Positions 18,374 to 28,562 of a stretch of 64,000 bases of DNA are shown piece after piece (the stretch's first letter is position 1; each line of letters starts with the position of its first letter). The notes below the pieces were generated by a model. The model searched no databases and was not told the origin of the DNA. It worked only from the letters and a program-made list of their open reading frames with translations. This DNA comes from Salinisphaera sp. Q1T1-3 (GTDB taxonomy: Bacteria > Pseudomonadota > Gammaproteobacteria > Nevskiales > Salinisphaeraceae). The stretch spans positions 186,001 to 250,000 of the forward strand of contig NZ_QZWD01000003.1 of assembly GCF_003602005.1 (NCBI RefSeq), written 5' to 3'. Both the position numbers and the translations under genes were made by a program.

Positions 18374-19149
18374 GCGCGGTCGATTTCACGCCCGTGCAAT
18401 GGGAGATGCTCGGCGGTACGTTCGGTCTCACCGAGGCGGCCCGGGCCGATGCGCGGTCGATCGAGGCCCGGGCACTTCACGATCATCGCGCCTGTCGTGG
18501 CGTACTCGATCGTCTGGCGCCGATGATCGGTACCACTGATGTGCGCGTGGCGGCCTCGCTCTGGAGCAAGCGCCTGGCGTTTCTTGCGACCGGGTGCGGT
18601 CTGTATGCCTTGTCGGTATGTGATCGCGGGCTCGATCTGTCGCCAGCGAACTGCGTGATTGAATATGCGCGCCGCAACGATCGCTGGACGGCAGCGCTGC
18701 CGTTGCATGTGACCCGGGCCGAGCGATGGGCGCCCGGCGATCGCCTCCGGGCACGGCAACGCCTCGTCGAGATGCTGTTCGGTGGCCTGCTGGCACCGCT
18801 CTGGCGGGTGTTGCACGAGACATCCGGTGTGTCGCTTCGCATGCTCTGGGAGAACGCGGCGGTGCGGGTTTATTCACTCTACGATCGTCGGTTCGCGAAT
18901 CCTGCCACGCCCGAGATCGCCCGTCGCTGCGACGCGGATTTCCGGTTTCTGCTCGATCTGTCGCCGGCCGTATTCGGTCTCGACTACAACCCGCTGGCGC
19001 GTTTCCGACGGCCCCGTGTCGCCGATCGCGCCGGCCGTCGCGTGCGTTTTCGACGTACCTGTTGTCTCTATTATCTGGCCACGCGCCCGCCCGAGTATTG
19101 CGCGGCCTGTCCGCTGGTCGACCCGAAGCGGGGCGGCAGCCGGTCATAA
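18370..19149 (+). CDS. fhuF: FhuF-family siderophore-iron reductase
   Basis: 259-residue cytoplasmic protein likely to reduce imported ferric siderophore and release the iron. The family's C-terminal 2Fe-2S ligand set is present as CC-x11-C-x2-C (RTCCLYY ... EYCAACP). ATG 18370 overlaps the ATPase stop (ATGA), making it the last gene of the importer operon; the frame upstream of it belongs to the ATPase region. Placement after the transporter strongly supports the reductase role, though the substrate is unknown. Confidence 0.88.
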   Translation: MSAVDFTPVQWEMLGGTFGLTEAARADARSIEARALHDHRACRGVLDRLAPMIGTTDVRVAASLWSKRLAFLATGCGLYALSVCDRGLDLSPANCVIEYARRNDRWTAALPLHVTRAERWAPGDRLRARQRLVEMLFGGLLAPLWRVLHETSGVSLRMLWENAAVRVYSLYDRRFANPATPEIARRCDADFRFLLDLSPAVFGLDYNPLARFRRPRVADRAGRRVRFRRTCCLYYLATRPPEYCAACPLVDPKRGGSRS

Positions 19150-19496
19150 GGCTTTCGATCGACGTGTCGGCCGCTGGATCCGGCATGCCGCGATGCATTG
19201 TCACCCCGCGTGCGCACTGCCGGCGCCGAACGGCTCTGCGATTTCCGCGGCAAGACAAGACGGCACCTGTTTTCATTCCTGATTCAGAGGCTTCGCGGCC
19301 GGTGGTCGCGTTGTGCCTGTCTTTGCCTGAATGCGTCGCTGGATCGAACAGGCGTCCCGCCATGCGCCGTGGCATCGAGCCGGGAGAACGGGCGGTGAAA
19401 TAATCCCGCAACAATGTCGCAAACGTTCAAGTCGGCACGGTCCCGCGATCGGTCTAATCCAGTCATACGGCTCATTCGAGCCACGACAGGAAGACG
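19150..19496. other. Non-coding gap before the sarcosine operon
   Basis: 347 bases between fhuF and the SHMT-like gene. I see no gene, no clear terminator and no convincing sigma-70 pair. It probably carries the promoter and activator site of the downstream catabolic operon. AGGA just before 19497 serves as the ribosome site. Confidence 0.5.
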
Positions 19497-20723
19497 ATGG
19501 CAATGTTGGATCACGGCGGAACACCGACGCAGACCGATGCCGAACTCGATGCGGCGCGGCATGACGTTCGCATGCGGGATGCGCAGCGCATCGATCTGGT
19601 CGGCCCGCCGTCTTCGCCTGCGGCGACGCTGCGCGCGCGATCGCGGCTGATCATACAGCCCAATCCGGTCGAAGCCATCGAAGTCCTGGCCCGCGATCGG
19701 GCGCGTCGAGCCTATGATGCTTCGGATGCCTATCTGAATCTGGTCTCGCCAGCAGCTGCGCTCGCGCTGCTGGCCGAGCAACTGCTCGCGCCGGGCGACG
19801 GCGTGCTCACGGTCGGGCTCGAAAACATCTTTGTCTCGCCCGACAGCGATCGTTATCGCATGACGCGCTGCGAGCCCGATATCGATTCCGGCCGGCTGGA
19901 TTACGAGCGGCTCGAGTCACGCGTGCTGTATTTCCGTCCGCGCTTGGTCGTGGTCGGTATGCCGCCGCATGCCCGAGCTCTGGATTGGCGGGCGCTGCGA
20001 CGCATGGCCGATGCGGCGGGTGCATGGCTGGCCGTCGACATCAGTCCGATCGCGGCCGGCGTGGCTGCCGGCCTGCACGGCGATCCGGTGGCCAGCGCGC
20101 ATATGGTGGTCGCGGCGACGCAATGCCTGCCGGGCGGTCCGCGTGGCGCCATGATGCTGCTCGGCCGCGATGCCGCGTTGGCCGATCGGCTGGCACCGGC
20201 CGTGGCCGAGGCCGCGCCCGAGGCCCCGCGGCTCGATGAGGCCGAAGACCTGGCTCGCGCACTCGGTCGTATCGAGCACGCCGATTATCGTCGGGCCCGA
20301 CGGATGGCCATCGCCCATGCCCGGACCATGGTGCGCCTGCTGCGCGGCCGGGCTTTCGACGTGATGACCAGCGGTACCGACGATCATCGTTTCCTCATCG
20401 ATCTGAGCCGCCAGTCGTTGACCGGTCGACGTGCGGTGGATGCGCTTGACGCTGTCCACATCGCGGTACGCGCCGAAGCCCTGCCGGGGGCGGCCGGCTG
20501 GCCGTTCACCAGCGTGGGCCTGCTCGTGGATACCGGCGCCATCGCCGATCGCGGCTTCGATGACGCCGCGGCACGCCAGCTCGCCGGTGTGATCGCCGAC
20601 GTGCTCGAGGCGGCCGAGGCGCCCGAGATCGCGGTTCGTGCCCGACGCCAGGTTCGGGCGTTGTGTGAACGCTGCCCGCAGAGCGTGACGCTCTGCGAAG
20701 CCGAGGTCAGTCATGGCGGTTAG
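19497..20723 (+). CDS. SHMT-fold protein lacking the PLP lysine (degenerate GlyA)
   Basis: 408 residues aligning by eye with serine hydroxymethyltransferase over its length. Retained: [29 protein letters not shown] (Asp181 = E. coli Asp200), the [19 protein letters not shown] block, and [17 protein letters not shown]. Lost: the Schiff-base Lys229 is Cys210, the preceding His is Gln209, His203 is Pro184, the phosphate-loop SGS is SPA, the GGHLTHG motif is absent, and Arg363 appears to be Leu. It therefore cannot act as a standard PLP enzyme. The frame is intact and the codon use is like its neighbours. It overlaps sdaB by 11 bases and occupies the glyA1 position of the Pseudomonas sox operon. 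The role is unknown. Confidence 0.85.
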   Translation: MAMLDHGGTPTQTDAELDAARHDVRMRDAQRIDLVGPPSSPAATLRARSRLIIQPNPVEAIEVLARDRARRAYDASDAYLNLVSPAAALALLAEQLLAPGDGVLTVGLENIFVSPDSDRYRMTRCEPDIDSGRLDYERLESRVLYFRPRLVVVGMPPHARALDWRALRRMADAAGAWLAVDISPIAAGVAAGLHGDPVASAHMVVAATQCLPGGPRGAMMLLGRDAALADRLAPAVAEAAPEAPRLDEAEDLARALGRIEHADYRRARRMAIAHARTMVRLLRGRAFDVMTSGTDDHRFLIDLSRQSLTGRRAVDALDAVHIAVRAEALPGAAGWPFTSVGLLVDTGAIADRGFDDAAARQLAGVIADVLEAAEAPEIAVRARRQVRALCERCPQSVTLCEAEVSHGG

Positions 20724-22083
20724 TGTCTTCGAATTGTTCAAGATCGGCATCGGGCCGTCGAGTTCTCATACCGTGGGCCCGATGCGCGCAGCCGCGCGCT
20801 TTGTGCGCGAGCTCGAGGCAGACGGCCGGTTGGCCTCGGTCACGGCTGTCGAGGCCTCGCTCTACGGTTCGCTCGCCGCGACCGGCCGAGGCCACGGCTC
20901 CGACCATGCCGTGATGCTTGGCCTGGAAGGCGATGAGCCGGAAAGCGTGGACGCCGAGGGCATCGGCACGCGTATCGCGACGATGCATGCCTCGCATGCG
21001 GTGGCCCTGAACGGCCATCACCGGATCGATTTCGATGTGCGTCGACATCTGTTGATGAAGAAACGCGAGCGCCTGCCCCTGCATACCAACGGCATGCGTT
21101 TCGTCGCTCGCGACGAGGCCGGGCAGACGATCGCTGAACGGATCTTCTATTCGGTGGGTGGCGGCTTCGTCATCGAGCCGGACGAAAACGGCGAAGCCCG
21201 TCTGGTCGAAGACGAGACGCGCCAGTGTTATCCGTTTACCACCGGCGCCGATCTGCTGGCGCACTGCGCCCGTGAAGGCGTGGCGATCAGCGAGATCATG
21301 CGAGCCAACGAGCGGGCCTGGCGTGATGACGACGAGATCCGTGCCGGCCTGCTCGATATCTGGGCTGCCATGGCCGACTGCATCGCGCGTGGTCGCTCAC
21401 GCGACGGGGTGTTGCCCGGCGGCATCAAGGTCCGCCGGCGGGCCGCCCGCCTGGCGCGCGATCTGGAAAACGCCGAGGCCGCCGGGGACCCGCTGGACGT
21501 CATCGACTGGGTCGGGCTCTACGCGCTGGCCGTCAACGAAGAAAACGCCTCGGGCGGTCGCGTGGTCACGGCACCGACCAACGGGGCGGCCGGCATCCTG
21601 CCCGCCGTGCTGAGCTACTTCGTGAATTTCTGTGAGGGCGACGACGACGCGGTCGTGCGTTTTCTGCTCACGGCGGGCGCGATCGGCGTGCTCTACAAGG
21701 AAAACGCCTCGATCTCGGGCGCCGAGGTGGGCTGTCAGGGCGAGGTCGGTGTGGCGTGCTCGATGGCCGCGGGGGCATTGGCCGAAGTGCTGGGCGGCAC
21801 ACCGGCCCAGGTCGAGAACGCCGCGGAAATCGGCATGGAGCACAACCTCGGGCTCACCTGCGATCCGATCGCCGGGCTGGTGCAGGTGCCGTGCATCGAG
21901 CGTAACGCCATGGGCGCGGTCAAGGCGATTCAGGCTGCCCGCATGGCGTTGCGCGGCGACGGCGAGCATTTCGTCTCGCTGGACAAGGTGATCGCCACCA
22001 TGCGGGCCACCGGCGCCGACATGAAGACGAAATACAAGGAAACCTCGCGCGGCGGTCTGGCCGTCAACGTCATCGAGTGTTGA
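20713..22083 (+). CDS. sdaB: L-serine ammonia-lyase, iron-sulfur type
   Basis: Deaminates serine to pyruvate using a 4Fe-4S cluster, linking sarcosine-derived serine to central metabolism. 456 residues, full family length. The N-terminal [19 protein letters not shown] is the diagnostic SdaA/SdaB start; the C-terminal domain has [16 protein letters not shown] and [20 protein letters not shown], which carry the cluster cysteines. ATG 20713 overlaps the SHMT-like gene and has GAGGT upstream. It matches the sdaB gene of Pseudomonas betaine catabolism clusters, here placed first in the sox operon. Confidence 0.94.
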   Translation: MAVSVFELFKIGIGPSSSHTVGPMRAAARFVRELEADGRLASVTAVEASLYGSLAATGRGHGSDHAVMLGLEGDEPESVDAEGIGTRIATMHASHAVALNGHHRIDFDVRRHLLMKKRERLPLHTNGMRFVARDEAGQTIAERIFYSVGGGFVIEPDENGEARLVEDETRQCYPFTTGADLLAHCAREGVAISEIMRANERAWRDDDEIRAGLLDIWAAMADCIARGRSRDGVLPGGIKVRRRAARLARDLENAEAAGDPLDVIDWVGLYALAVNEENASGGRVVTAPTNGAAGILPAVLSYFVNFCEGDDDAVVRFLLTAGAIGVLYKENASISGAEVGCQGEVGVACSMAAGALAEVLGGTPAQVENAAEIGMEHNLGLTCDPIAGLVQVPCIERNAMGAVKAIQAARMALRGDGEHFVSLDKVIATMRATGADMKTKYKETSRGGLAVNVIEC

Positions 22084-22108
22084 GACCCAGGTTCAACCGG
22101 AAGCTGTC

Positions 22109-23362
22109 ATGAAAAACCGCTATTCAATCTTTTCGCTGGCCCGCAATGCGTTGTCGCATCACGAGAACTGGGACCGCGCCTGGCGCAGCCCGGAGCCGAA
22201 GTCCGAATACGATGTGATCATCATCGGCGCCGGCGGCCATGGTCTGGCCACTGCCTACTATCTGGCCAAGGAGCACGGCATCACCAACGTCGCCGTGGTC
22301 GAGAAGGGCTGGCTCGGTGGCGGCAATACGGCGCGCAACACGACCATCGTGCGCTCGAACTATCTCTACGACGAATCGGCACATCTGTTCGAGAAGTCGC
22401 TGAAGCTCTGGGAAGGCCTGTCCCGGGAACTCAACTACAACGTCATGTTCTCCCAGCGCGGGGTCTACAACCTGGCCCACACGCTGCAGGAAGAACGCGA
22501 TGCCAAGCGTCGCATCAACGCCAATCGGCTGAACGGCATCGACAGCGAATGGGTCGATGCGCGCCAGATCAAGGCCGAGGTGCCCTATATCGACACCTCG
22601 TCGAATGCCCGCTACCCGATCCTCGGGGGCTCGCTACAGCGTCGCGCCGGCACGGCGCGTCACGACGGCGTGGCCTGGGGCTATGCGCGGGCCGCCGATG
22701 CGGCCGGCGTGGACATCATCGAGAACTGCGAAGTCACCAATATCCTGCGCGACGGAGGCACGGTGACCGGCGTGGAGACCACGCGCGGCACGATCCGGGC
22801 CAGGAAGGTCGGCATCGTGGTCGCCGGCAACTCGGGTGTACTGGCCGAAATGGCCGGATTCCGGCTGCCGGTGGAGTCGCACCCGTTGCAGGCCCTGGTC
22901 TCCGAGCCCGTCAAGCCGATCCTGGACACGGTGATCATGTCCAACGCGGTCCACGGTTACGTCAGCCAGTCCGACAAGGGCGAGCTGGTCATCGGGGCCG
23001 GCATCGATGCCTTCAACGGCTACGGCCAGCGCGGCAGCTTCAACATCATCGAAGAGACGATCGCGGCCATCAAGGAGATGTTTCCGATCTTCTCGCGCAT
23101 GCGGATGCTGCGTCACTGGGGCGGCATCGTGGATACCACGCCCGATGCCACGCCGATCATCGGCAAGACGCCGGTCGACAATCTGTTCATCAACTGTGGC
23201 TGGGGCACCGGCGGGTTCAAGGCCACGCCCGGTTCGGGCTGGGTATTCGCCCACACCCTGGCCACCGGCGAGCCGCACTGGATCAACGCGCCGTTCTCGC
23301 TGGATCGCTACACCACCGGTTACCTCGTCGACGAGCACGGCGCGGCCGGCGTGGCGCACTGA
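22109..23362 (+). CDS. soxB: Sarcosine oxidase beta subunit
   Basis: Flavoprotein subunit of heterotetrameric sarcosine oxidase, which demethylates sarcosine to glycine. 417 residues. The Rossmann motif [18 protein letters not shown] (residues 35-52) binds [16 protein letters not shown] holds His185, at the place of the His that carries covalent FMN in characterised SoxB. The C-terminal [16 protein letters not shown] closes the FAD site. ATG 22109 has GGAAG five bases upstream; soxD follows after 23 bases. Confidence 0.96.
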   Translation: MKNRYSIFSLARNALSHHENWDRAWRSPEPKSEYDVIIIGAGGHGLATAYYLAKEHGITNVAVVEKGWLGGGNTARNTTIVRSNYLYDESAHLFEKSLKLWEGLSRELNYNVMFSQRGVYNLAHTLQEERDAKRRINANRLNGIDSEWVDARQIKAEVPYIDTSSNARYPILGGSLQRRAGTARHDGVAWGYARAADAAGVDIIENCEVTNILRDGGTVTGVETTRGTIRARKVGIVVAGNSGVLAEMAGFRLPVESHPLQALVSEPVKPILDTVIMSNAVHGYVSQSDKGELVIGAGIDAFNGYGQRGSFNIIEETIAAIKEMFPIFSRMRMLRHWGGIVDTTPDATPIIGKTPVDNLFINCGWGTGGFKATPGSGWVFAHTLATGEPHWINAPFSLDRYTTGYLVDEHGAAGVAH

Positions 23363-23385
23363 TACAACGCCGCTAGGAGAAAACC

Positions 23386-23667
23386 ATGTTTCAGATCGAC
23401 TGCCCGTGGTGCGGGCCGAGAGACCAGCAGGAATTCGCCTATGCCGGCGAAGCCGCGATCAAGCGGCCGGAGAATCCGGCGTCCCTGAGTGACGCCGAAT
23501 GGGCCGATTACCTGTTCATGCGCACCAATCCGCGCGGCCGCCATCACGAACAGTGGCGTCACGTCCACGGCTGCGGCCAGTTCTTCGACGTGGTACGCGA
23601 CACCGTGACCTATCGCATCGAATCCGTGGATGTTCCCGGTCGACCCGCTCTCGGAGACGCCTCATGA
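23386..23667 (+). CDS. soxD: Sarcosine oxidase delta subunit
   Basis: Small 93-residue zinc-binding subunit of the SoxBDAG complex. Cysteine pair CPWCGPRD near the N-terminus plus the HVHGCGQFF segment give the expected metal ligands. AGGAGA lies just before ATG 23386, and the stop overlaps the soxA start (ATGA). Confidence 0.94.
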   Translation: MFQIDCPWCGPRDQQEFAYAGEAAIKRPENPASLSDAEWADYLFMRTNPRGRHHEQWRHVHGCGQFFDVVRDTVTYRIESVDVPGRPALGDAS

Positions 23668-26600
23668 GCCAGCAGACCCATCGCCTGTCCCAGGGCGGCC
23701 GCATCGATCGCGGCCGCGAGATCAGATTCACCTTCAACGGCCGCGAGTACACCGGCTATGCCGGCGATACGCTGGCCTCTGCGTTGCTGGCCAACGGTGT
23801 GTCGGTCATCGGCCGCAGCTTCAAGTACCACCGGCCGCGCGGTCTGGTCGGAGCCGGCCCGGAAGAACCCAATGCCATCGTGCAGGTCGGGCTCGGCGGC
23901 CAGACCCGGCCGGACCAGCGCGCCACGCAGGTCGAGCTGTTCGACGGTCTGGTCGCCTCGACCAGCGCCCGGCTCGGTTTCGACCCCATGGGCCTGAACA
24001 ACACCTTCTCGCGAATGTTGCCGGCAGGCTTCTACTACAAGACCTTCAAGTGGCCGGCCAAGTCGTGGCCGAGCTACGAGAAGCGCATCCGACAGGCCGC
24101 GGGCCTCGGTTATTCACCGACCGAGCCGGACACGGATCGTTACGACCACATGAACGCCCACTGCGATGTGCTGGTCGTCGGCGGCGGCCCGGCCGGTCTG
24201 GCCGCGGCCCTGCGCGCCGGACGCGCCGGGGCGCGGGTGATGCTGGTCGACGAAAACGCCGAATTCGGCGGCTCGCTGCTCGCCGAGCGGGACGCGCAGG
24301 CCAACGCCATCGATGACCGCAGCCCGCACGACTGGATCGCGGCGAGTGTCGCCGAGTTGTCGGCAATGCAGGAGGTGCGTGTGATGACGCGCACGACAGC
24401 GTTCGGCAACTACGACCACAATTTCATCGGCCTGATGGAAGACAAGGCCGATTATCGAGGCGGCCCCGGCGCGGGGGAGGTCCGGCATCGGCTCTGGCGT
24501 GTTCGGGCGCAGCGCGTGGTGCTGGCCACCGGCGCGCTCGAGCGACCGCTCGTCTTCGGCAACAACGACCGGCCGGGCATCATGACGGCCTCGGCGGTCT
24601 CGACCTATCTCAATCGCTACGGCGTCGCGCCGGGCTGGCGGACGGTGGTCTTCACCAACAACGACAGCGCTTATCAGACTGCGCTCGATCTGAAGGCGGC
24701 CGGCAGGGACGTGGCGGCCATCGTCGATATCCGGACCAATCCGACGGGGGCGCTGGCCGATGCAGCCCGCGAAGCCGGCATCCCGATTCACGACAGCAGC
24801 GCGATCATCAAGGCGCGCGGCTCGCGACGCGTGAAGAGCGTGCAGATCGCCCAGGTGAAGTACGGGCAGCTGGCCGAGGAGGGCGACACGATCGCCTGTG
24901 ATGTGGTGGCCACATCCGGCGGTTGGTCACCGGTCGTGCATCTGCACTGTCATATCGGGTCCAAGCCGCAGTGGGACGACGAGGCTGCCTGTTTCCTGCC
25001 CGGGCCGGATAATCCGGGCCAGAGCTCGGCCGGTTCGGTCACCGGTGCCTTCTCCTTGCGCAAAGCTCTGTCACAGGGCTTCGAGCAGGGCGGTGCCGCG
25101 GTTGCCGAGCTGGGTTTCGAGCCGACGGCCGGGGCCGCACCGTCGGCACCGGCGCCGGGTACGGTCATGCCGATCCAGCCGTTCTGGATCGCACCCACCG
25201 GCAAGCCGCTCAGCCGCGGGCCGAAACAGTTCGTCGACTACCAGAACGACACCACCGCCGCGGATATCGCACTGGCCGTGCGCGAGGGCTACGAGTCGGT
25301 CGAGCACGTCAAGCGTTACACCGCCATGGGTTTCGGCACCGACCAGGGCAAGCTCGGCAATATCAACGGTATGGCGATTCTCGCCTCGTTGCTCGACCAG
25401 AGCATCCCCGAAACCGGGACAACGACGTTCCGGCCGGCCTATACACCGGTGTCGTTCGGCTCGGTGGCCGGCCGCACGGCCGATCACCTGTTCGACCCGG
25501 AGCGCAAGACCGCCATGCACGACTGGCACGTCCAACACGGCGCGCTGTTCGAGAACGTCGGTCAGTGGAAGCGGCCCTGGTATTACCCGAAAGACGACGA
25601 ATCCATGCAGGCGGCGCTTGATCGGGAATGCCGGTCGACGCGTAACGGCGCTGGCGTGCTCGATGCCTCCACGCTCGGCAAGATCGAAGTTCACGGGCCG
25701 GATGCGAACCGGTTTCTGGACATGATCTATACCGGCGGTCGGCGCAAGATGAAGACCGGCACCTGTCGTTACGGTCTCATGCTGCACGAGGACGGCATGA
25801 TCTTCGACGACGGTGTGACCGCCAAGCTCGATGAGAACCACTACTACCTGACCACGACCACCGGCGGCGCGGCCGGCGTGCTGAACTGGCTCGAGCAGTG
25901 GCATCAGACCGAATGGCCGGACATGGATGTGTTCTTTACCTTCGTCACCGACCAGTGGGCGACCGTCGCGGTCAACGGTCCGAAATCGCGCGAGATCCTG
26001 CAGGCGCTCTGTGACGACATCGATTTCGATCGCGAGGCCTTTGCCTTCATGACGTTCCGCGAAGGCACGGTGGCGGGCGTGGCCGCGCGCGTCTTCCGGA
26101 TCAGTTTCACGGGTGAGCTGGCCTTCGAGATCAACGTCGATGCCAATTACGGCCGTCATGTCTGGGAGGCCGTGATGGCCGCCGGCGCGCCGCACGGCAT
26201 CACGCCCTACGGCACGGAAACCATGCACATCCTGCGCGCGGAGAAAGGTTTCATCGTCGCCGGGCAGGATACCGATGGTGCCGTCACGCCGATGGACATG
26301 GGCATGCACTGGGCGATCGGCAAGAAGAAGGACGACTTCATCGGCATGCGCTCGCTCTCGCGCGCCGACATCGTCGGCGAGGGGCGCAAGCAATACGTCG
26401 GGCTGGTTCCGACCGACGGCAGCATCGTGCTGCCCGAGGGCAGCCAACTCGTCAACGACCCGGAAGCCGCCCTGCCGATGCCGATGGTCGGCCATGTCTC
26501 GTCCAGCTACCACAGCGACACGCTCGGTCATTCCTTCGCCCTCGCGGTGGTCGAGGACGGCCGGTCGCGCCACGGCGAGACGGTCTACTCGCCACAGGTC

Positions 26601-26675
26601 GACGGCAGTGTGATCGCCGCGACCATCACCGACCCTGTGTTCTACGATCGTGAAGGAGCGCGTCAGAATGTCTGA
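23664..26675 (+). CDS. soxA: Sarcosine oxidase alpha subunit
   Basis: 1003-residue subunit that binds NAD and carries the folate-dependent half of the reaction, producing 5,10-methylene-THF. Order: N-terminal ferredoxin-like fold without the full cysteine set (FTFNGREYTGYAGDTLASAL), a Rossmann domain (CDVLVVGGGPAGLAAALRAG, about 160-180), a second nucleotide site, and a C-terminal GcvT-like aminomethyltransferase region (from about 640, HGALFENVGQWKRPWYY). ATG 23664 is chosen over the longer frame because of the ATGA overlap with soxD and family length. Its end overlaps soxG. Confidence 0.96.
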   Translation: MSQQTHRLSQGGRIDRGREIRFTFNGREYTGYAGDTLASALLANGVSVIGRSFKYHRPRGLVGAGPEEPNAIVQVGLGGQTRPDQRATQVELFDGLVASTSARLGFDPMGLNNTFSRMLPAGFYYKTFKWPAKSWPSYEKRIRQAAGLGYSPTEPDTDRYDHMNAHCDVLVVGGGPAGLAAALRAGRAGARVMLVDENAEFGGSLLAERDAQANAIDDRSPHDWIAASVAELSAMQEVRVMTRTTAFGNYDHNFIGLMEDKADYRGGPGAGEVRHRLWRVRAQRVVLATGALERPLVFGNNDRPGIMTASAVSTYLNRYGVAPGWRTVVFTNNDSAYQTALDLKAAGRDVAAIVDIRTNPTGALADAAREAGIPIHDSSAIIKARGSRRVKSVQIAQVKYGQLAEEGDTIACDVVATSGGWSPVVHLHCHIGSKPQWDDEAACFLPGPDNPGQSSAGSVTGAFSLRKALSQGFEQGGAAVAELGFEPTAGAAPSAPAPGTVMPIQPFWIAPTGKPLSRGPKQFVDYQNDTTAADIALAVREGYESVEHVKRYTAMGFGTDQGKLGNINGMAILASLLDQSIPETGTTTFRPAYTPVSFGSVAGRTADHLFDPERKTAMHDWHVQHGALFENVGQWKRPWYYPKDDESMQAALDRECRSTRNGAGVLDASTLGKIEVHGPDANRFLDMIYTGGRRKMKTGTCRYGLMLHEDGMIFDDGVTAKLDENHYYLTTTTGGAAGVLNWLEQWHQTEWPDMDVFFTFVTDQWATVAVNGPKSREILQALCDDIDFDREAFAFMTFREGTVAGVAARVFRISFTGELAFEINVDANYGRHVWEAVMAAGAPHGITPYGTETMHILRAEKGFIVAGQDTDGAVTPMDMGMHWAIGKKKDDFIGMRSLSRADIVGEGRKQYVGLVPTDGSIVLPEGSQLVNDPEAALPMPMVGHVSSSYHSDTLGHSFALAVVEDGRSRHGETVYSPQVDGSVIAATITDPVFYDREGARQNV

Positions 26676-27339
26676 GATCAAAATCGAAAGCCCGCTCGTG
26701 GACCAGGTCGAGGCGGTGCGTGGCAACAGCGCGCCGGCCAAGGTCGGCGTCCGGATGACCGAACACCCGTTTCTTGGCCAGATCGTGTTGCGTGGTAAAT
26801 CGTCCGACACGGCTTTCACCGCGGCCTGTGCCGGAGTGCTGGGTTGCGAGGTGCCGACAACGCCCAATACCTATGCCGAAGGCCAGGGCGTGGTGATCGC
26901 CTGGATGGGGCCGACCGAATGGCTGGTGTTGGTCGACGGTGAGAGCACGCCGGCATGGCTATCCGCGCTGCGCGGCGCGCTCGCCGACGTGCATGCCGGC
27001 GTGCTCGACACGTCGGGCGGTCAGACCCTGATCAGCCTGGAAGGGCCGGCGGCGCTGGATGTGCTGGCCAAGGGCAGCACACTCGATCTGCACCCGCGGG
27101 TGGCGCCGACCGGATTCTGTACGCGATCGCTGCTGGCCAAGAGCGCGATGTTCGTCCGCGTCGTCGAGGCCGGCCAGCGGTTCGAGATCGTGGTGCGTCG
27201 CAGTTTTGCCGATTATCTCTGGCAGTGGCTCGTGGATGCCGGCGGTGAATACGGTCTGGCCATCCAGCCGGCCGAGTCGACGCTGGTGCTTGCCGGCCTG
27301 CAGGCATCGGCCCCGCCGAAGACGGCGACCGGCGCATGA
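26668..27339 (+). CDS. soxG: Sarcosine oxidase gamma subunit
   Basis: 223-residue GcvT-related structural subunit of sarcosine oxidase. Family segments: TEWLVLVDGE, LDTSGGQTLISLEGPAALDVL and RSFADYLWQWLVDAG. The ATG at 26668 lies eight bases inside soxA; an in-frame ATG at 26650 is less likely. The stop overlaps purU (ATGA), completing the soxBDAG-purU order known from Pseudomonas glycine betaine catabolism. Confidence 0.93.
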   Translation: MSEIKIESPLVDQVEAVRGNSAPAKVGVRMTEHPFLGQIVLRGKSSDTAFTAACAGVLGCEVPTTPNTYAEGQGVVIAWMGPTEWLVLVDGESTPAWLSALRGALADVHAGVLDTSGGQTLISLEGPAALDVLAKGSTLDLHPRVAPTGFCTRSLLAKSAMFVRVVEAGQRFEIVVRRSFADYLWQWLVDAGGEYGLAIQPAESTLVLAGLQASAPPKTATGA

Positions 27340-28220
27340 GCGCATCGGCTCGGGAAGCGGCCACGCCGCGTGCTGCGCATCTGCTGACCGCGACCGGCCC
27401 GAGCCGGCGTGGTCAGGTCGCGGCCCTGTGTGCCACGGTCGATCGTATCGGCGGTTACATCGAGGAGCTCGATCAGTACGACGATCCGGACACGCAGCGT
27501 TTCTTCGCCCGTCTGCGATTTCATGTTCCGGACACCGGTTTCGATGCCGCCGAGCTGTCCGCCGAGCGCACTCGTCTGGCCGAGGCGTATGGACTGACCG
27601 TGCGCCTCGCGGCCGCGGACCGGCCAGTGCCGGTCCTGATTCTGGTCTCTCGACTCGATCATTGCCTGCGCGATCTGCTCTATCGCCACGCGCGCGGCGA
27701 GCTGTCGATGACGATTGCCGCGATCGCCTCCAACCATGCAGATCTCGAACCGCTGGCCGCGCAGTACGGATGTCGTTTCGTCCATCTGCCCGTCAGCCGG
27801 GACACCCGGGGTGAACAGGAGGCGGCCTTGCAGGCGCTCGTGGCCGAGACCGGCGCGGAGCTGGTCATTCTGGCCCGCTACATGCAGATCCTCAGCGACG
27901 AAATGGCCTTGTCACTGGCCGGCCGGGCGATCAACATCCATCACTCGTTTCTGCCGGGTTTCAAGGGGGCAAAGCCCTACCACCGGGCGCACGCCCGAGG
28001 TGTCAAGCAGATCGGGGCGACCGCGCACTATGTCACGCCTGACCTGGATGAAGGTCCGATCATCGAACAGAGTGTGGCCCGGGTACGTCACGATGATCGC
28101 GTGGGCGATCTGATCGCCACGGGACGCGACTGCGAGTGCCGGGCACTGTCGCACGCCGTGCGCATGCATATCGAATCACGCGTGTTCATCAACGGCGAAC
28201 GCACCCTCGTGTTCGGTTAG
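27336..28220 (+). CDS. purU: Formyltetrahydrofolate deformylase
   Basis: Hydrolyses 10-formyl-THF to formate and THF, recycling folate loaded with carbon from sarcosine. 294 residues: ACT domain (about 15-95) then a formyltransferase-like hydrolase domain with NIHHSFLPGFKGAKPYHRA; the catalytic triad is Asn200, His202 and Asp238 (DLDEGPIIEQ). It is the last gene of the sox operon. Its TAG stop is shared with the MITE that follows: the TA is target DNA and the G is the first base of the element. Confidence 0.95.
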   Translation: MSASAREAATPRAAHLLTATGPSRRGQVAALCATVDRIGGYIEELDQYDDPDTQRFFARLRFHVPDTGFDAAELSAERTRLAEAYGLTVRLAAADRPVPVLILVSRLDHCLRDLLYRHARGELSMTIAAIASNHADLEPLAAQYGCRFVHLPVSRDTRGEQEAALQALVAETGAELVILARYMQILSDEMALSLAGRAINIHHSFLPGFKGAKPYHRAHARGVKQIGATAHYVTPDLDEGPIIEQSVARVRHDDRVGDLIATGRDCECRALSHAVRMHIESRVFINGERTLVFG

Positions 28221-28562
28221 GGCCTGTTATTAACCCGGCATAAAAATAGATGATTTTTCGGGTTGATAATGCGCGTGTGCGACAGCACGCGCGCTACGGC
28301 CAACGGCCGTGAAGCCATTGAGAATAAAAAGACGGACAAGGGCCGGTGTTTCTTTCGATGGCGTTGAAAACAGCTGACGTCGTCAGCTGTTTTGGTGCCG
28401 GATTAATAACACGTCGCGCGTGACCGGACGGGACGACGGTCATTTTTCCGCAATCCGGCGTTGTCATTCGCTACGCCAGAATGACGGGCGCACGCGCCCG
28501 ATGTCTGGTCTTGCAAAAAATGAGCGCCGGTGCGGCGCACGCGGGACGTGTTAACAGGCTCT
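28219..28562. mobile_element. MITE-like repeat, copy 2 (core orientation B)
   Basis: About 344 bp, the same family as 3343-3705. The outer ends are AGGGCCTGTT and AACAGGCTCT. TA is found on both sides if the element is taken as GGGCC...GGCTC, fitting insertion at a TA target. Inner 15-bp repeats GTTATTAACCCGGCA (28226-28240) and TGCCGGATTAATAAC (28396-28410) flank a 155-bp core (28241-28395) that is inverted relative to copy 1. The core has a 23-base palindrome around CAGCTGACGTCGTCAGCTG plus other hairpins. It separates the convergent genes purU and gbcB, and both stop codons fall on its two ends. Confidence 0.88.

Noticed and set aside
25071..26867. A 598-codon reverse frame opposite soxA
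   Set aside because: Antisense shadow; no start signal, domains or conserved motifs.
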